Positions 23,285-32,162 of a stretch of DNA of 64,000 bases are shown piece after piece. Within the stretch, counting starts at the first letter, position 1. Each line of letters starts with the position of its first letter. Origin of the DNA: Arthrobacter sp. Alg241-R88. Lineage in GTDB: Bacteria; Actinomycetota; Actinomycetes; Actinomycetales; Micrococcaceae. Under the pieces are notes generated by a model. The model saw only the letters and a program-made list of their open reading frames with translations. It was not told the origin of the DNA and did no database searches. The translations under genes and the position numbers were made by a program. The stretch is taken from contig NZ_UNRG01000002.1 of assembly GCF_900537115.1 (NCBI RefSeq), positions 62,591-126,590 on the forward strand, written 5' to 3'.

Positions 23285-24163
23285 TCAGGGGAGGGTCAGG
23301 ATCTCCGCCCCGGACTCGGTGACCAGCAGGGTGTGCTCAAACTGTGCCGTGCGCTTGCGGTCCCGCGTCACAACGGTCCAGTCGTCGGCCCACATGTCCC
23401 ACTCCACGGTGCCCAGCGTCAGCATCGGTTCAATGGTGAACACCATGCCGGGCTCAATCACAGTGCTGTAGGCGGGGGCGGCGTCGTAGTGCGGGATGAT
23501 GAGCCCGGTGTGGAAGGCCTCACCGACACCGTGGCCGGTGAAGTCCCGCACCACCCCGTAGCCAAAGCGCTTGGCGTAGGACTCGATGGCGCGGCCGATC
23601 ACGTTGATCTCGCGTCCCGGGGCAACGGCCTTGATGGCGCGGTTCAGGGATTCCTGGGTCCGTTCCACGAGCAGGCGGGACTCCTCGTCAACATCCCCCA
23701 CCAGGAAGGTGTAGTTGGTGTCTCCGTGGACGCCGTCGATGTAGGCCGTGATGTCGATGTTGAGGATGTCGCCGTCGTTCACCACGGTGGTGTCCGGGAT
23801 CCCATGGCAGATGACCTCGTTCAGGGACGAGCACAAGGACTTCGGGAATCCCCGGTATCCGAGGGTGGAGGGGTAGGCGTGGTGGTCAAGGAGGAACTCG
23901 TGGCCCACCTTGTCCAGCTGGTCGGTGGTGACACCGGGCTCGATGTGCCTGCCCACTTCAACGATGGCTTGCGCTGCGATTTTTGCGGCCACGCGGATCT
24001 TCTCGACGGTTTCCGCGGACTTTACCTCGGAGCCGGTGAACTTCGCGGGTGCCGGCCTGCCCACATACTCGGGGCGGGGGATGGACGCCGGCACGGGACG
24101 CTGCGGGCTGACGGTTCCCGGGGTAAGGGTGCCGATGGGTGCAGTCGAGGCAAGGGAAGGCAT
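23285..24163 (-). CDS. map: Methionine aminopeptidase, type 1
   Basis: Map removes the initiator methionine from nascent proteins. The 292-residue enzyme has the five metal ligands of the pita-bread fold: Asp in [11 protein letters not shown], Asp in HGDTNYTF, His in [10 protein letters not shown], Glu in FTIEPML and Glu in QFEHTLLV. The roughly 40-residue Pro-rich N-terminal extension ([15 protein letters not shown] region) matches the type 1c enzymes of actinobacteria, where a PxxP tail is thought to reach the ribosome. The ATG at 24163 has a TATGAT -10 hexamer six bases upstream and no ribosome site. Confidence 0.95.
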   Translation of the reverse strand: MPSLASTAPIGTLTPGTVSPQRPVPASIPRPEYVGRPAPAKFTGSEVKSAETVEKIRVAAKIAAQAIVEVGRHIEPGVTTDQLDKVGHEFLLDHHAYPSTLGYRGFPKSLCSSLNEVICHGIPDTTVVNDGDILNIDITAYIDGVHGDTNYTFLVGDVDEESRLLVERTQESLNRAIKAVAPGREINVIGRAIESYAKRFGYGVVRDFTGHGVGEAFHTGLIIPHYDAAPAYSTVIEPGMVFTIEPMLTLGTVEWDMWADDWTVVTRDRKRTAQFEHTLLVTESGAEILTLP

Positions 24164-24169
24164 AGATTG

Positions 24170-24175
24170 ATCATA
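24170..24175 (-). promoter_or_regulatory. -10 element of map, leaderless geometry
   Basis: Read on the reverse strand, TATGAT lies exactly six bases before the map ATG. It matches five of six consensus bases. Confidence 0.65.
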
Positions 24176-24281
24176 TAAGGCACCACAGAAGGCCTAACAA
24201 CCGGGAGCCGCGTCTGTCCCGCGTAAGGGTTTAAGTTACGCGCGTCACGCAGGTTCCTGCCTGCCGGAACGGGGAACAACG

Positions 24282-24446
24282 ATGACTGAGTACTGGTACA
24301 ACATCAAAACCCACGAGGTGGAGGAGGACCGGCTCTCGGACTGGAGCCAGCTGATCGGCCCCTACAAGACCAGGGCAGAAGCGGAACACGCCCTGGAGAA
24401 GGTCCGCGCCCGCAATGAATCCTGGGAAAAGGACGACGACGACTGA
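24282..24446 (+). CDS. Small SPOR-like protein, 54 residues
   Basis: A short frame starts at ATG 24282 and ends at TGA 24446. The product MTEYWYNIKTHEVEEDR... is acidic and soluble, has no membrane segment, and ends in DDDD. The pattern YWYNIKTHEVEE...GPYKTRAEAEHALEKVRARNE, in shortened form YNI..GPY.TRAEAE.AL, resembles the strand-helix core of SPOR or SPOR-like domains, where GPY and aromatic residues recur. GGGGAA lies ten bases upstream as a possible ribosome site. It is divergent from map and convergent with panB. The coding claim rests on codon-like composition and this resemblance; function is unknown. Confidence 0.72.
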   Translation: MTEYWYNIKTHEVEEDRLSDWSQLIGPYKTRAEAEHALEKVRARNESWEKDDDD

Positions 24447-24500
24447 CGGGCAGCCAGGGCAGGCCGGCCTGGCGCCGGCCTGCTTCCGGAGAACCTGTGG

Positions 24501-25397
24501 CTAGAAAGTGTGCTCAGGTCCCGGGAACTGGCCGGACCTGACATCCTCACCGTACGCCGCGGCCGCATCCAGGAGAGTGGTCCGAAGGTCCGCGTACTGC
24601 TTGACGAACTTGGCCATCCTGCCGCCCCGGAGCCCGGCCATGTCCTGCCAGACCAGCACCTGGCCGGTGGTCTCCTTGCCGGCGCCGATGCCCACGGTGG
24701 GAACGGAAACGGCCTTATCCACTGCCGCTGCCGTCTCCGCGGGGACCATTTCCATCAGCACGCTGAAGGCGCCGGCATCCGCCAACGCCACGGCGTCGTC
24801 AATCAGGCGTTGAGCGTCGTCGCCGCGGCCCTGGACACGGTAACCGCCCAGCGCGTGCTCACTCTGCGGCGTAAAGCCGATGTGGGCCATCACCGGAATC
24901 CCGGCCTGCACCATGGCCCGGACCGTCGGCGCATAGTACTTCCCGCCTTCGATTTTGACCGCATGCGCCAGGCCTTCCTTCAGGAACCGCACACCCGCGG
25001 CGACGGCCTGCTCGGGGGAAACCTCGTAGCTGCCGAACGGCAGGTCGGCCACGACGAGGGCGCGCCTCGCGGACCTCGCTACTGCGCGGCACAAGGGCAG
25101 CAGTTCATCCACGGTTACCGGCAGGCTGGTCTCATTGCCGAAGACATTGTTGGACGCGGAGTCGCCCACGAGGAGTACTTCGATGCCGGCAGCATCGAAG
25201 ATTTCTGCCGTGTACTGCTCGTAAGCGGTCAGCATCGCGAACCTGGTTCCGTCGTTCTTGGCCTGCTGAAGGTGGTGGACGCGCACCTTGGCCGGCTTCC
25301 GCTCCGAGGGTGGCGGCGCGCCCTGGCCGGGACCGCTGCCGTAGGGGGCGGGGACGTCGGCGGACGTGCTTGAGTCAGGGCTGTTGCTTGAGGCCAT
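24501..25397 (-). CDS. panB: 3-methyl-2-oxobutanoate hydroxymethyltransferase
   Basis: PanB converts alpha-ketoisovalerate to ketopantoate with methylenetetrahydrofolate, the first committed step to pantothenate. The 298-residue protein has an N-terminal disordered tail of about 30 residues, then the PanB barrel: [10 protein letters not shown], the metal-binding [32 protein letters not shown] and the catalytic Glu region LMEMVP. I use the ATG at 25397, which has TACGCT six bases upstream; an earlier start at 25418 is possible. panC is not adjacent. In M. tuberculosis panB (Rv2225) also lies close to the glnA2/glnE block. Confidence 0.94.
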   Translation of the reverse strand: MASSNSPDSSTSADVPAPYGSGPGQGAPPPSERKPAKVRVHHLQQAKNDGTRFAMLTAYEQYTAEIFDAAGIEVLLVGDSASNNVFGNETSLPVTVDELLPLCRAVARSARRALVVADLPFGSYEVSPEQAVAAGVRFLKEGLAHAVKIEGGKYYAPTVRAMVQAGIPVMAHIGFTPQSEHALGGYRVQGRGDDAQRLIDDAVALADAGAFSVLMEMVPAETAAAVDKAVSVPTVGIGAGKETTGQVLVWQDMAGLRGGRMAKFVKQYADLRTTLLDAAAAYGEDVRSGQFPGPEHTF

Positions 25398-25403
25398 GGC
25401 ACG

Positions 25404-25409
25404 AGCGTA
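25404..25409 (-). promoter_or_regulatory. -10 element of panB, leaderless geometry
   Basis: Read on the reverse strand, TACGCT lies six bases before the chosen ATG and fits TANNNT only. It is weaker than the map or dnaE elements. Confidence 0.4.
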
Positions 25410-25531
25410 ATGCGGCACCAGCGGTCCTAGCTACAGTCGTTGTCTCCCAGCATGGGTGATTCGTGTCATAAGGGAGGCGTCAGCGGCGTCCGGGCAGTGG
25501 CTGCTGTTGCTGTGATTTTCCGGGCGGCCGT

Positions 25532-25547
25532 GTTAACGCTGTGTTAC
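25532..25547. promoter_or_regulatory. GlnR-like box upstream of glnA2
   Basis: GTTAA-CGCTGT-GTTAC; on the reverse strand this reads GTAAC-N6-TTAAC. It matches the actinobacterial GlnR pattern GTnAC-N6-GnAAC with one mismatch. It lies 109 bases before the glnA2 start in the 259-base gap that separates panB from glnA2. Confidence 0.35.
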
Positions 25548-25656
25548 GCGGCCTGCAGGCTCCAGCACGGGCGTCAATTGCTTAGTACAGTGTTTGTGAA
25601 CTGCTGCCGGCATTCTGCGGACCGGGGCATGGACGTTGACCGGAGAAGAGGCCATC

Positions 25657-26997
25657 ATGGACCGCCAGCAAGAGTTTGTCCTGCGCACAATCGAAGAGCG
25701 CGACGTACGTTTCGTACGCCTGTGGTTCACCGACGTCGTGGGTTCACTCAAGTCCGTGGCGCTGGCGCCGGCCGAAGTTGAGGGCGCATTCGAAGAAGGC
25801 CTCGGGTTCGACGGTTCCGCCATTGAAGGGCTGGCGCGTGTCTTTGAGTCCGACATGCTCGCGCAGCCGGACCCGTCCACCTTCCAGATCCTCCCGTGGC
25901 GCGGCGAAACCGAGCAGACGTCCCGCATGTTCTGTGACATCCTGACGCCTGACGGTGAGCCTTCCACCGCAGATCCGCGCAACGTCCTCAAGCGCACCCT
26001 CGCCAAGGCCGCGGATATGGGGTTCACCTGCTACACCCACCCTGAGATCGAGTTCTACCTCCTGAAGTCGCAGGAGCCAGGCCCGGACGGCGCACCGGTG
26101 CCGGTTGACGAGGGCGGCTACTTTGACCATGTTCCGGGCGGAGTGGCCCAGGATTTCCGCCGCACGGCGGTGACGATGCTGGAATCCGTGGGCATTTCGG
26201 TGGAGTTCAGCCACCATGAAGCCGGGCCGGGGCAGAACGAGATCGATTTGCGCTACGCCGATGCACTCCAGACGGCGGACAACATCATGACGTTCCGGAC
26301 AATCATCAAGGAAGTGGCGCTCCAGCAGGGGACCTACGCCACTTTTATGCCCAAGCCCTTCACCGCGCACCCCGGCTCCGGCATGCACACCCACTTCTCC
26401 CTGTTCGAGGGCGACACCAACGCCTTCTATGAGGCCGGCGCCGAATTCCAGCTGTCCAAGACAGCGCGCCAATTCATTGCCGGCATCCTCAAGCACGCTC
26501 CCGAGTTCACCGCGGTGACAAACCAGTTCGTGAACTCCTACAAGCGGCTGTGGGGCGGCGGGGAGGCCCCAAGCTACCTCAGCTGGGGACATAACAACCG
26601 CTCGGCCCTGGTCCGCGTTCCGCTGTACAAGCCGGGCAAGGGCCAGTCGGCGCGGATCGAGTACCGCGGCATCGATTCCGCAGCCAACCCCTACCTTGCG
26701 TACGCCGTCCTGCTGGGCGCCGGGCTGAAGGGCATCGAGGAAGGCTACGACCTGCCGGCTGCCGCCGAGGACGATGTCTGGTCGCTGAGTTCGGCGGAGC
26801 GCCGTGCGATGGGGCACGATCCCCTTCCGGCCAGCCTGCATGAGGCCATCCGCTCCATGGAGGACTCTGAACTGATGCCTCAGATCCTGGGCGAGCAGGT
26901 TTACGAACACTTCCTGCGGAACAAGCGCGCCGAGTGGCAGGACTACCGGCTCCAGGTGACGCCGTACGAGCTGCAGCGCAACCTGGGAATTCTCTAG
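25657..26997 (+). CDS. glnA2: Glutamine synthetase, GlnA2-type
   Basis: A type I glutamine synthetase (glutamate + ammonia + ATP to glutamine) of 446 residues, shorter than the classic enzyme at 32163. Motifs: GFDGSAIEG, the metal-ligand helix HPEIEFYLL, GPGQNEIDLRYAD, the PKPFTAHPGSGMHTHFS substrate region (shortened: HPGSGMHTH) and NRSALVRVP. The adenylylation-type tyrosine segment of GlnA1 is not evident near the C-terminus. The ATG at 25657 is preceded by GGAGAAGAGG. It lies eight bases before glnE, the same pairing as Rv2222c-Rv2221c in M. tuberculosis. Whether it makes glutamine or isoglutamine-related products in vivo cannot be told. Confidence 0.92.
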   Translation: MDRQQEFVLRTIEERDVRFVRLWFTDVVGSLKSVALAPAEVEGAFEEGLGFDGSAIEGLARVFESDMLAQPDPSTFQILPWRGETEQTSRMFCDILTPDGEPSTADPRNVLKRTLAKAADMGFTCYTHPEIEFYLLKSQEPGPDGAPVPVDEGGYFDHVPGGVAQDFRRTAVTMLESVGISVEFSHHEAGPGQNEIDLRYADALQTADNIMTFRTIIKEVALQQGTYATFMPKPFTAHPGSGMHTHFSLFEGDTNAFYEAGAEFQLSKTARQFIAGILKHAPEFTAVTNQFVNSYKRLWGGGEAPSYLSWGHNNRSALVRVPLYKPGKGQSARIEYRGIDSAANPYLAYAVLLGAGLKGIEEGYDLPAAAEDDVWSLSSAERRAMGHDPLPASLHEAIRSMEDSELMPQILGEQVYEHFLRNKRAEWQDYRLQVTPYELQRNLGIL

Positions 26998-27005
26998 GCA
27001 TCGTT

Positions 27006-30000
27006 GTGAGCCTCGCACGGCGCCTGATTTCGGCCGGCTTCAGTGACCTGGAGAAGGGCGAGCGGTTCCTGGCTGCCCGCGAGCTTGATGGCTTGGACGA
27101 AGACCGGCTCTTTGCGGGGCTGCAGCTGGCAGCCAGTCCGGACACAGCCCTTCAGTCCCTGGTGCGGCTGATCGAAAAGCATCCGGCCCTTCGCGAGCTG
27201 GCGGGTGCCGATCCCGAAACGAGTGAACCGCTCTACCGGGTGCTGGGGGCTTCGGAGGCGCTGGGGGAGTTCCTTATCCGCCACCCCGAGCACCTCGACG
27301 CCCTTAATGTGCGGCCCAGTCCCGAGCCCTTGCAAGCGGATGCTTCGGTTCTGCGCGCTGCCCTCCTCCACTCTGTGGGCGCCGATCCGCGGGCCGCCCG
27401 GCCCGTCGCCGGGCTCACCGGTACGGAGGCGTACGCCGCCCTGCGGACGGCGTACCGCCGGGGGGTGGTGGATCTTGCGGTCAAGGACCTGTGCGCGGCG
27501 GATCCACTGGACTTCCTGCCCTTGGCGGGCGGGGAGCTCGCAGACCTGGCCGGCGCAGCCATTGAGGCGGCCCTCGCTGTCTCGCGCGCCGAGGCAGCGG
27601 GCCAGTTCAGCGCCTCGGACGTGGCCGACGTCGGCCTTGCCGTCATTGGCATGGGCAAGTGCGGAGCGCGCGAGCTTAACTACATTTCCGACGTCGACGT
27701 CATTTACGTGGTGGACGCGGGCGGCCTGGAGGACGCGCAGGCGAGCACCATCGGCGCTGCCCTAGCCAGCGGAATTTCCCGCGCCATTTCATCAGTCGCC
27801 AGGGAACCCGGGCTGTGGGAAGTGGATGCCAACCTCCGGCCGGAAGGGAAGTCCGGGCCGCTGGTGCGTACCCTCGCCTCCCACCAGACGTACTACGCCC
27901 GCTGGGCCGAAAGCTGGGAGTTCCAGGCATTGCTGAAGGCCCGCACCATCGCCGGCGATGTTGCCCTGGGCCGGCAGTACGAGGACGCCATTGCGCCGCT
28001 GATCTGGAGTTCAGCGAGCCGCGATGGATTCGTTGAGTCCGTGCAGGCCATGCGCCGCCGGGTCACGGAACACATCCCACAGGCAGAGGAACAGCGGCAG
28101 ATCAAGCTGGGCCGCGGCGGACTTCGTGACGTTGAATTCACGGTGCAGCTGCTCCAGCTGGTCCACGGCAAGTCCGACGAAAGCCTGCGCCGGCGCGACA
28201 CGACCTCCGCGATTGCGGCCTTGTCAGCAGGCGGTTACATCGGACGCACCGATGCCGCGGCCTTCGACAACGCCTACCGCTACCTGCGCCTGCTGGAGCA
28301 CCGCATCCAGCTCTTCCAGTTGCGCAGGACTCACCTGATGCCGGTCGGCGAACCGGCCCTCCGGGCGCTGGCCAAGGCGGTTCTGGGGCCGTTTTCCAAC
28401 GAGCGTCCGCATCCGGACGCCCTGCTGGCCGCCTGGCAGAAAACCAAGCGCTCGGTGCGTGAGCTGCATGAGCGAATTTTCTACCGGCCCCTGCTCAACA
28501 CCGCAGCCAAACTCAGCAGCGAGGACGCCAGGCTCTCGCCCGAAGCGGCCCAGGGCCGGCTTGCTGCCCTCGGCTACCGGGACCCGAAGGGCGCCATGCG
28601 CCACATTGAAGCCCTCACCGCCGGTGTGAGCCGCAGGGCTTCGCTGCAACGGCAGCTGCTGCCCATCCTGCTCGATTGGCTGGCTGAAGGCGTGGATCCC
28701 GACGCCGGCCTCCTCGCCTTCCGCCGGGTCAGCGAAGCCCTGGGAACCACCCACTGGTACCTGGGCATGCTCAGGGACTCCAACGCTGCCGCCGAGCGCC
28801 TGTGCCACATGCTGTCGAATTCGCGGCTGATTGCCGACCTGCTGGAAGTGTCCCCTGAATCGGTGGCGTGGCTCGGCCATGACAAGGACCTGGTGCCGGT
28901 CACCTTTGAGGCACAGTGGCAGGAGATAACCTCCAAGATGTCCCGCCATGCTGATCCGGAAAGTGCCATGCGGCTGATCCGCCTGATCAGGCGGCGCGAG
29001 ACGCTGAGGATCGCCATCGCCGACTCTGCCGGACTGCTGGACCAGGACCGCGTGGGAGCAGCCCTGGCGGACACCGACAGGGCCGCGGTGCTGGGCGCAC
29101 TGCGCGTGGCCGAAGGAATAGTCTCCGCCAAGGGGCCACTGAAAACCGCTGTCCTGGTGGTTGCCATGGGCCGTCAGGGCGGCCGCGAAATCGGCTACGG
29201 GTCCGACGCCGATGTGATGTACGTCCACAGGGCACTGCCGGGCTTTTCGGAGGTGGAGGCACAGGAGCAGGCATCGCGGATAGTGGCGAAGGTTTCCAGC
29301 CTCCTGACCCAGCCGCTGAAGCCGGCCATTATGGCTGAACGGGTGCTGCAGGTGGACGCCGACCTGCGGCCGGAAGGCAAGAGCGGCGCCATGGTCCGTT
29401 CCCTGGATTCCTTTGCCGAGTACTATCGGCGCTGGTCGCTCATCTGGGAGGCGCAGGCGCTGCTGCGTGCACGGCCGATGGCGGGAGATGACGCCCTGGC
29501 CGCGGACTTCCTCGATCTCATCAATCCCCTCAGGTATCCGGAATCCATATCGGAGCAGGATGTCCGCGAAATCCGGCGCGTTAAGGCACGGGTTGAATCA
29601 GAACGCCTTCCCCGCGGGGCTGATCCAGCCAGGCACCTCAAGCTGGGCCGGGGCGGGCTCAGCGACGTCGAGTGGCTGGTCCAGCTTTTGCAGCTTCAGC
29701 ACGCCGGCAAGCACGAGGAGCTGCGGACCACGTCCACCATAGGGGCGCTCGAAGCCGCAACCCGGGCCGGGCTGCTGGACGGGGACGACGCGGACCTGCT
29801 GGCGGCGGCCTGGCGTCTTGCCAGCCGGATCAGGTCTGCAAACGTCATCTGGAGCGGCAAGGCCTCGGACCTGCTGCCGTCCTCACGGCGTGACCTGGAA
29901 GCCGTGGCGCGGTGGTGCGGTTACGAACCTGGCCAGGCCGCGGTTTTGGAAGAGGACTACCTGCGCGTCAGCCGCCGGGCCAGGGCAGTCTTTGAGCGGG

Positions 30001-30017
30001 TTTTCTACGGCCACTAA
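27006..30017 (+). CDS. glnE: Bifunctional glutamine-synthetase adenylyltransferase/deadenylase
   Basis: GlnE adds and removes AMP on GlnA1 and so sets glutamine synthetase activity to nitrogen supply. The 1003-residue protein has two nucleotidyltransferase domains in tandem, each followed by a PII-uridylyltransferase-like helical domain. The N-terminal (deadenylylating) domain shows GMGKCGARELNYISDVDVIYV (shortened: GKCGARELNYISDVD) near residue 215, and the C-terminal (adenylylating) domain shows GRQGGREIGYGSDADVMY (shortened) near residue 722. The start is GTG 27006, just after the glnA2 stop; an open upstream extension overlaps glnA2. Its target glnA1 lies 2 kb further on the opposite strand. 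Confidence 0.96.
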   Translation: MSLARRLISAGFSDLEKGERFLAARELDGLDEDRLFAGLQLAASPDTALQSLVRLIEKHPALRELAGADPETSEPLYRVLGASEALGEFLIRHPEHLDALNVRPSPEPLQADASVLRAALLHSVGADPRAARPVAGLTGTEAYAALRTAYRRGVVDLAVKDLCAADPLDFLPLAGGELADLAGAAIEAALAVSRAEAAGQFSASDVADVGLAVIGMGKCGARELNYISDVDVIYVVDAGGLEDAQASTIGAALASGISRAISSVAREPGLWEVDANLRPEGKSGPLVRTLASHQTYYARWAESWEFQALLKARTIAGDVALGRQYEDAIAPLIWSSASRDGFVESVQAMRRRVTEHIPQAEEQRQIKLGRGGLRDVEFTVQLLQLVHGKSDESLRRRDTTSAIAALSAGGYIGRTDAAAFDNAYRYLRLLEHRIQLFQLRRTHLMPVGEPALRALAKAVLGPFSNERPHPDALLAAWQKTKRSVRELHERIFYRPLLNTAAKLSSEDARLSPEAAQGRLAALGYRDPKGAMRHIEALTAGVSRRASLQRQLLPILLDWLAEGVDPDAGLLAFRRVSEALGTTHWYLGMLRDSNAAAERLCHMLSNSRLIADLLEVSPESVAWLGHDKDLVPVTFEAQWQEITSKMSRHADPESAMRLIRLIRRRETLRIAIADSAGLLDQDRVGAALADTDRAAVLGALRVAEGIVSAKGPLKTAVLVVAMGRQGGREIGYGSDADVMYVHRALPGFSEVEAQEQASRIVAKVSSLLTQPLKPAIMAERVLQVDADLRPEGKSGAMVRSLDSFAEYYRRWSLIWEAQALLRARPMAGDDALAADFLDLINPLRYPESISEQDVREIRRVKARVESERLPRGADPARHLKLGRGGLSDVEWLVQLLQLQHAGKHEELRTTSTIGALEAATRAGLLDGDDADLLAAAWRLASRIRSANVIWSGKASDLLPSSRRDLEAVARWCGYEPGQAAVLEEDYLRVSRRARAVFERVFYGH

Positions 30018-30073
30018 CGGGGTTGCTGCGCCTTGTTAGTTGGGAGTGGCTGACACTTGTCCGGGGCCGGTGC

Positions 30074-30079
30074 TATTTT
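30074..30079 (+). promoter_or_regulatory. -10 element of the VOC gene, with -35
   Basis: TATTTT lies six bases before the ATG at 30086. CTGACA (30050-30055) is 18 bases further upstream as a -35. This is the most complete of the leaderless-type promoters in the window. Confidence 0.65.
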
Positions 30080-30085
30080 GAGCCC

Positions 30086-30544
30086 ATGGCTACCCAAATC
30101 TTTTTCAACCTGCCCGTCAAGGATCTGAATCGCTCCGTGGAGTTCTTCACTGCCCTCGGCTTCTCCTTCAACCCGGACTATACGGACGAGAATGCCACGT
30201 GCATGATCATCAACGAGAATGCTTACGTCATGCTCTTGGTGGACACCTTCTTCAAGACTTTCACGTCCAAGAACGTTGCCAACAGCAAGGACTCCGCGGA
30301 AGCGATCATCGCCTACTCCGTGGACAGCCGGGAGGCAGTGGATGAGGCCGTCAAGACCGCCCTGGCCTCCGGCGGATCCCCGTCCGAAGACCCCCAGGAC
30401 TACGGATTTATGTACAACCACAGCTTCCAGGACCCGGACGGCCACCTCTGGGAAGTGATGTGGATGGATCCCGCCGGTCCGCCGGCTGATTCCGTGACGG
30501 CTGATTCCATGTCCACTGACGGGTCCGCCGGCCCGCAGTCCTGA
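30086..30544 (+). CDS. VOC-family (glyoxalase-fold) protein
   Basis: A 152-residue protein of the vicinal oxygen chelate superfamily: MATQIFFNLPVKDLNRSVEFFTALGF at the N-terminus (shortened: NLPVKDLNRSVEFF), the middle EEAIIAYSVDSREAVDEAV region (seen as IIAYSVDSREAVDEA), and the C-terminal SFQDPDGHLWEVMWMDP with the conserved metal-ligand Glu. This subgroup resembles PhnB/extradiol-like small proteins of unknown substrate. The ATG at 30086 has no ribosome site but a promoter placed for a leaderless transcript. A 29-residue Asp/Ser/Gly-rich tail is probably disordered. Confidence 0.85.
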   Translation: MATQIFFNLPVKDLNRSVEFFTALGFSFNPDYTDENATCMIINENAYVMLLVDTFFKTFTSKNVANSKDSAEAIIAYSVDSREAVDEAVKTALASGGSPSEDPQDYGFMYNHSFQDPDGHLWEVMWMDPAGPPADSVTADSMSTDGSAGPQS

Positions 30545-30549
30545 GCGGC

Positions 30550-31083
30550 ATGGACCCCACCGTCTGGCTGATTTCGCTTCAGGACCTCGACGACGACGCA
30601 CGTGCCATCCAGTTGGGCGCCGTGGCGGAGCTTGAACTCGGGCCGGGCCAGGAGCAGTTCGTAGGTGATCCGCTGCGCATGGCCCTGGCGGGGCTCGCTG
30701 AGGACTCCCGGCGGCCCTATGTGATGGAATGCCGCGGCCGGGCCGTCGGCGTGCTCACGCTGCAGGCCGGAGCAGCCCGGCTGGCGGGCTGGCCGGACGA
30801 CGATTCGGCCTGGCTGCTCCGGGGATTCCTCATCGACCGGCGTGAACAGGGCAAGGGCCTTGGCCCACTGGGTGCGGTTGCCGCGGTGGCGGCCGCCGAA
30901 AAACTTAGCGCCAGGAATGGGACCGGTGAGGCGGGCGTCGTCCTTTCCGTGAACGAATCGAATCCGGCGGGATTGTCCGCCTACCGCCGCGCCGGCTTTG
31001 AGGACCGCGGGCAATATTCGGGGGGCCCAGCCGGACCCCAGCGGATCATGTTCCGCGGTTTTGACCGGTCCGACGCACCGTAA
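30550..31083 (+). CDS. GNAT-family N-acetyltransferase
   Basis: A 177-residue acetyltransferase of the GNAT fold. The acetyl-CoA motif A is seen as LRGFLIDRREQGKGLGPLG (shortened: FLIDRREQGKGLG), with Q/R-x-x-G-x-G reading QGKGLG, followed by a helix and the late VNESNPAGLSAYRRAGFEDRG segment (NPAGLSAYRRAGF) typical of this family. The acceptor is not predictable. It starts at ATG 30550, five bases after the VOC gene stop, so the two are probably one transcript. Confidence 0.88.
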   Translation: MDPTVWLISLQDLDDDARAIQLGAVAELELGPGQEQFVGDPLRMALAGLAEDSRRPYVMECRGRAVGVLTLQAGAARLAGWPDDDSAWLLRGFLIDRREQGKGLGPLGAVAAVAAAEKLSARNGTGEAGVVLSVNESNPAGLSAYRRAGFEDRGQYSGGPAGPQRIMFRGFDRSDAP

Positions 31084-31375
31084 CCGGGCAGGCCGGCGTT
31101 GCGCTCGGTCCGGTATTGGCCGAGTATGAGGATTGACGGTGTTCTTCAAACCTTGTTGGGGGGAAGGCTTGCAAAGTCTTCGTCTCGGGGAGCATCGTCA
31201 GGGGATCCGGTTCCCGGTCTCAGCACGTCTGGAGCCGGGTCCCCACCTTCCAGGAGCGGTCCCGGAGCGGTACCTCCGGACACCATGGTGCCGGCCCTTC
31301 CGCAGCCAGTGGAGGGCCCCTATGCTGGGTTTTACATCGATAGCTCTGGGGGCTACAAACATAGTTTGGGAAGCC

Positions 31376-32023
31376 ATGAAGCAGCTCAGGATGGCCCTGC
31401 CGGCCTTTGTATTATTGCTCACGGCCTGTTCAGCGCCGGCGCCGGTGCAAGGCAGCCCGACGGCGGGAGCGGCGGTCCCGGTCGCCGACCTGCTATCGGT
31501 CACGGCACCCGGGGCGGTGCCCGCCGAACCATACGGGTTGACGACGGCCTCAGGAGCCCGCATCACTTTCACGTTGCCCACGCCTGTGACGGACCCTGCT
31601 GTGGCGGCAATCGACGCCTACAGGGCAAAGGTTGGAGCAGCGCCCGTTTCATACCTTGTTGCGGATGTGGACAACCGCGCAGGCACTGCACCGGTCAATT
31701 TGTACACGGTGAACGCCTTCAATGAAGAAGGCCGTCAGTCCACGTTCACCAGCGTTGCCGATGCGCTCCATAGCTGGGCACCCACCTTCAGCTACGACTT
31801 CGGGTGGTCCATGAATGGCAAGAGTCTGGATGAGGAACAGGGCGCCGCACTGAAGCGTGAGGCCAATAACCTGTACAACGCGGACATAACTGACGTGGAC
31901 ACAGCGGAACGCACCACCGTCATCCTCGCTTCCCCGGACGCTGAACTGCCAACCGAATTCACCCGTGTCGCCGTACAGCCGTCCGTTACGGGCGGTGAGG
32001 AGGAAGCGCACCCGCTTCGGTGA
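31376..32023 (+). CDS. Putative lipoprotein, unknown function
   Basis: The product starts MKQLRMALPAFVLLLTACSAP: a lipoprotein signal peptide with lipobox LTAC and Cys18 as the predicted lipidation site, so it should be anchored on the outer face of the membrane after LspA cleavage. The 215-residue protein then has a short Pro/Ala/Gly linker and a soluble domain with a DVDNRAGTAPVNLYTV strand pattern that I cannot place in a family. I start at ATG 31376; the frame is open for a further 243 bases upstream, but that part is low-quality sequence before the signal peptide. A TAGTTT hexamer lies eight bases before the start. A terminator follows. Confidence 0.8.
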   Translation: MKQLRMALPAFVLLLTACSAPAPVQGSPTAGAAVPVADLLSVTAPGAVPAEPYGLTTASGARITFTLPTPVTDPAVAAIDAYRAKVGAAPVSYLVADVDNRAGTAPVNLYTVNAFNEEGRQSTFTSVADALHSWAPTFSYDFGWSMNGKSLDEEQGAALKREANNLYNADITDVDTAERTTVILASPDAELPTEFTRVAVQPSVTGGEEEAHPLR

Positions 32024-32072
32024 GGCGGGCAACAGGACCGGCCGGCAGCCCTGGCGGATCCGGACAGCAGAA

Positions 32073-32107
32073 AGGCCGGCTTCAAGGGGAAACCCTGAAG
32101 CCGGCCT
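32073..32107. terminator. Bidirectional terminator between the lipoprotein gene and glnA1
   Basis: A 12-bp stem (32073-32084 with 32096-32107) extended by GGG/CCC after a one-base bulge, closed by a GAAA loop. It serves two convergent genes; short A and T runs flank it. Confidence 0.85.
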
Positions 32108-32162
32108 CTTAAGGTCCTGCAGAATGTTGGCGGACTATGCCCCCATTAGCCGCAGACCGTAA

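Noticed and set aside
25440..25781. Frame of 113 residues before and into glnA2
   Set aside because: Its second half overlaps glnA2 in another frame and its first half lies in the regulatory gap; no ribosome site or family pattern.
31133..31375. N-terminal extension of the lipoprotein frame
   Set aside because: The signal peptide with lipobox begins at 31376; a longer start would bury it inside the protein.
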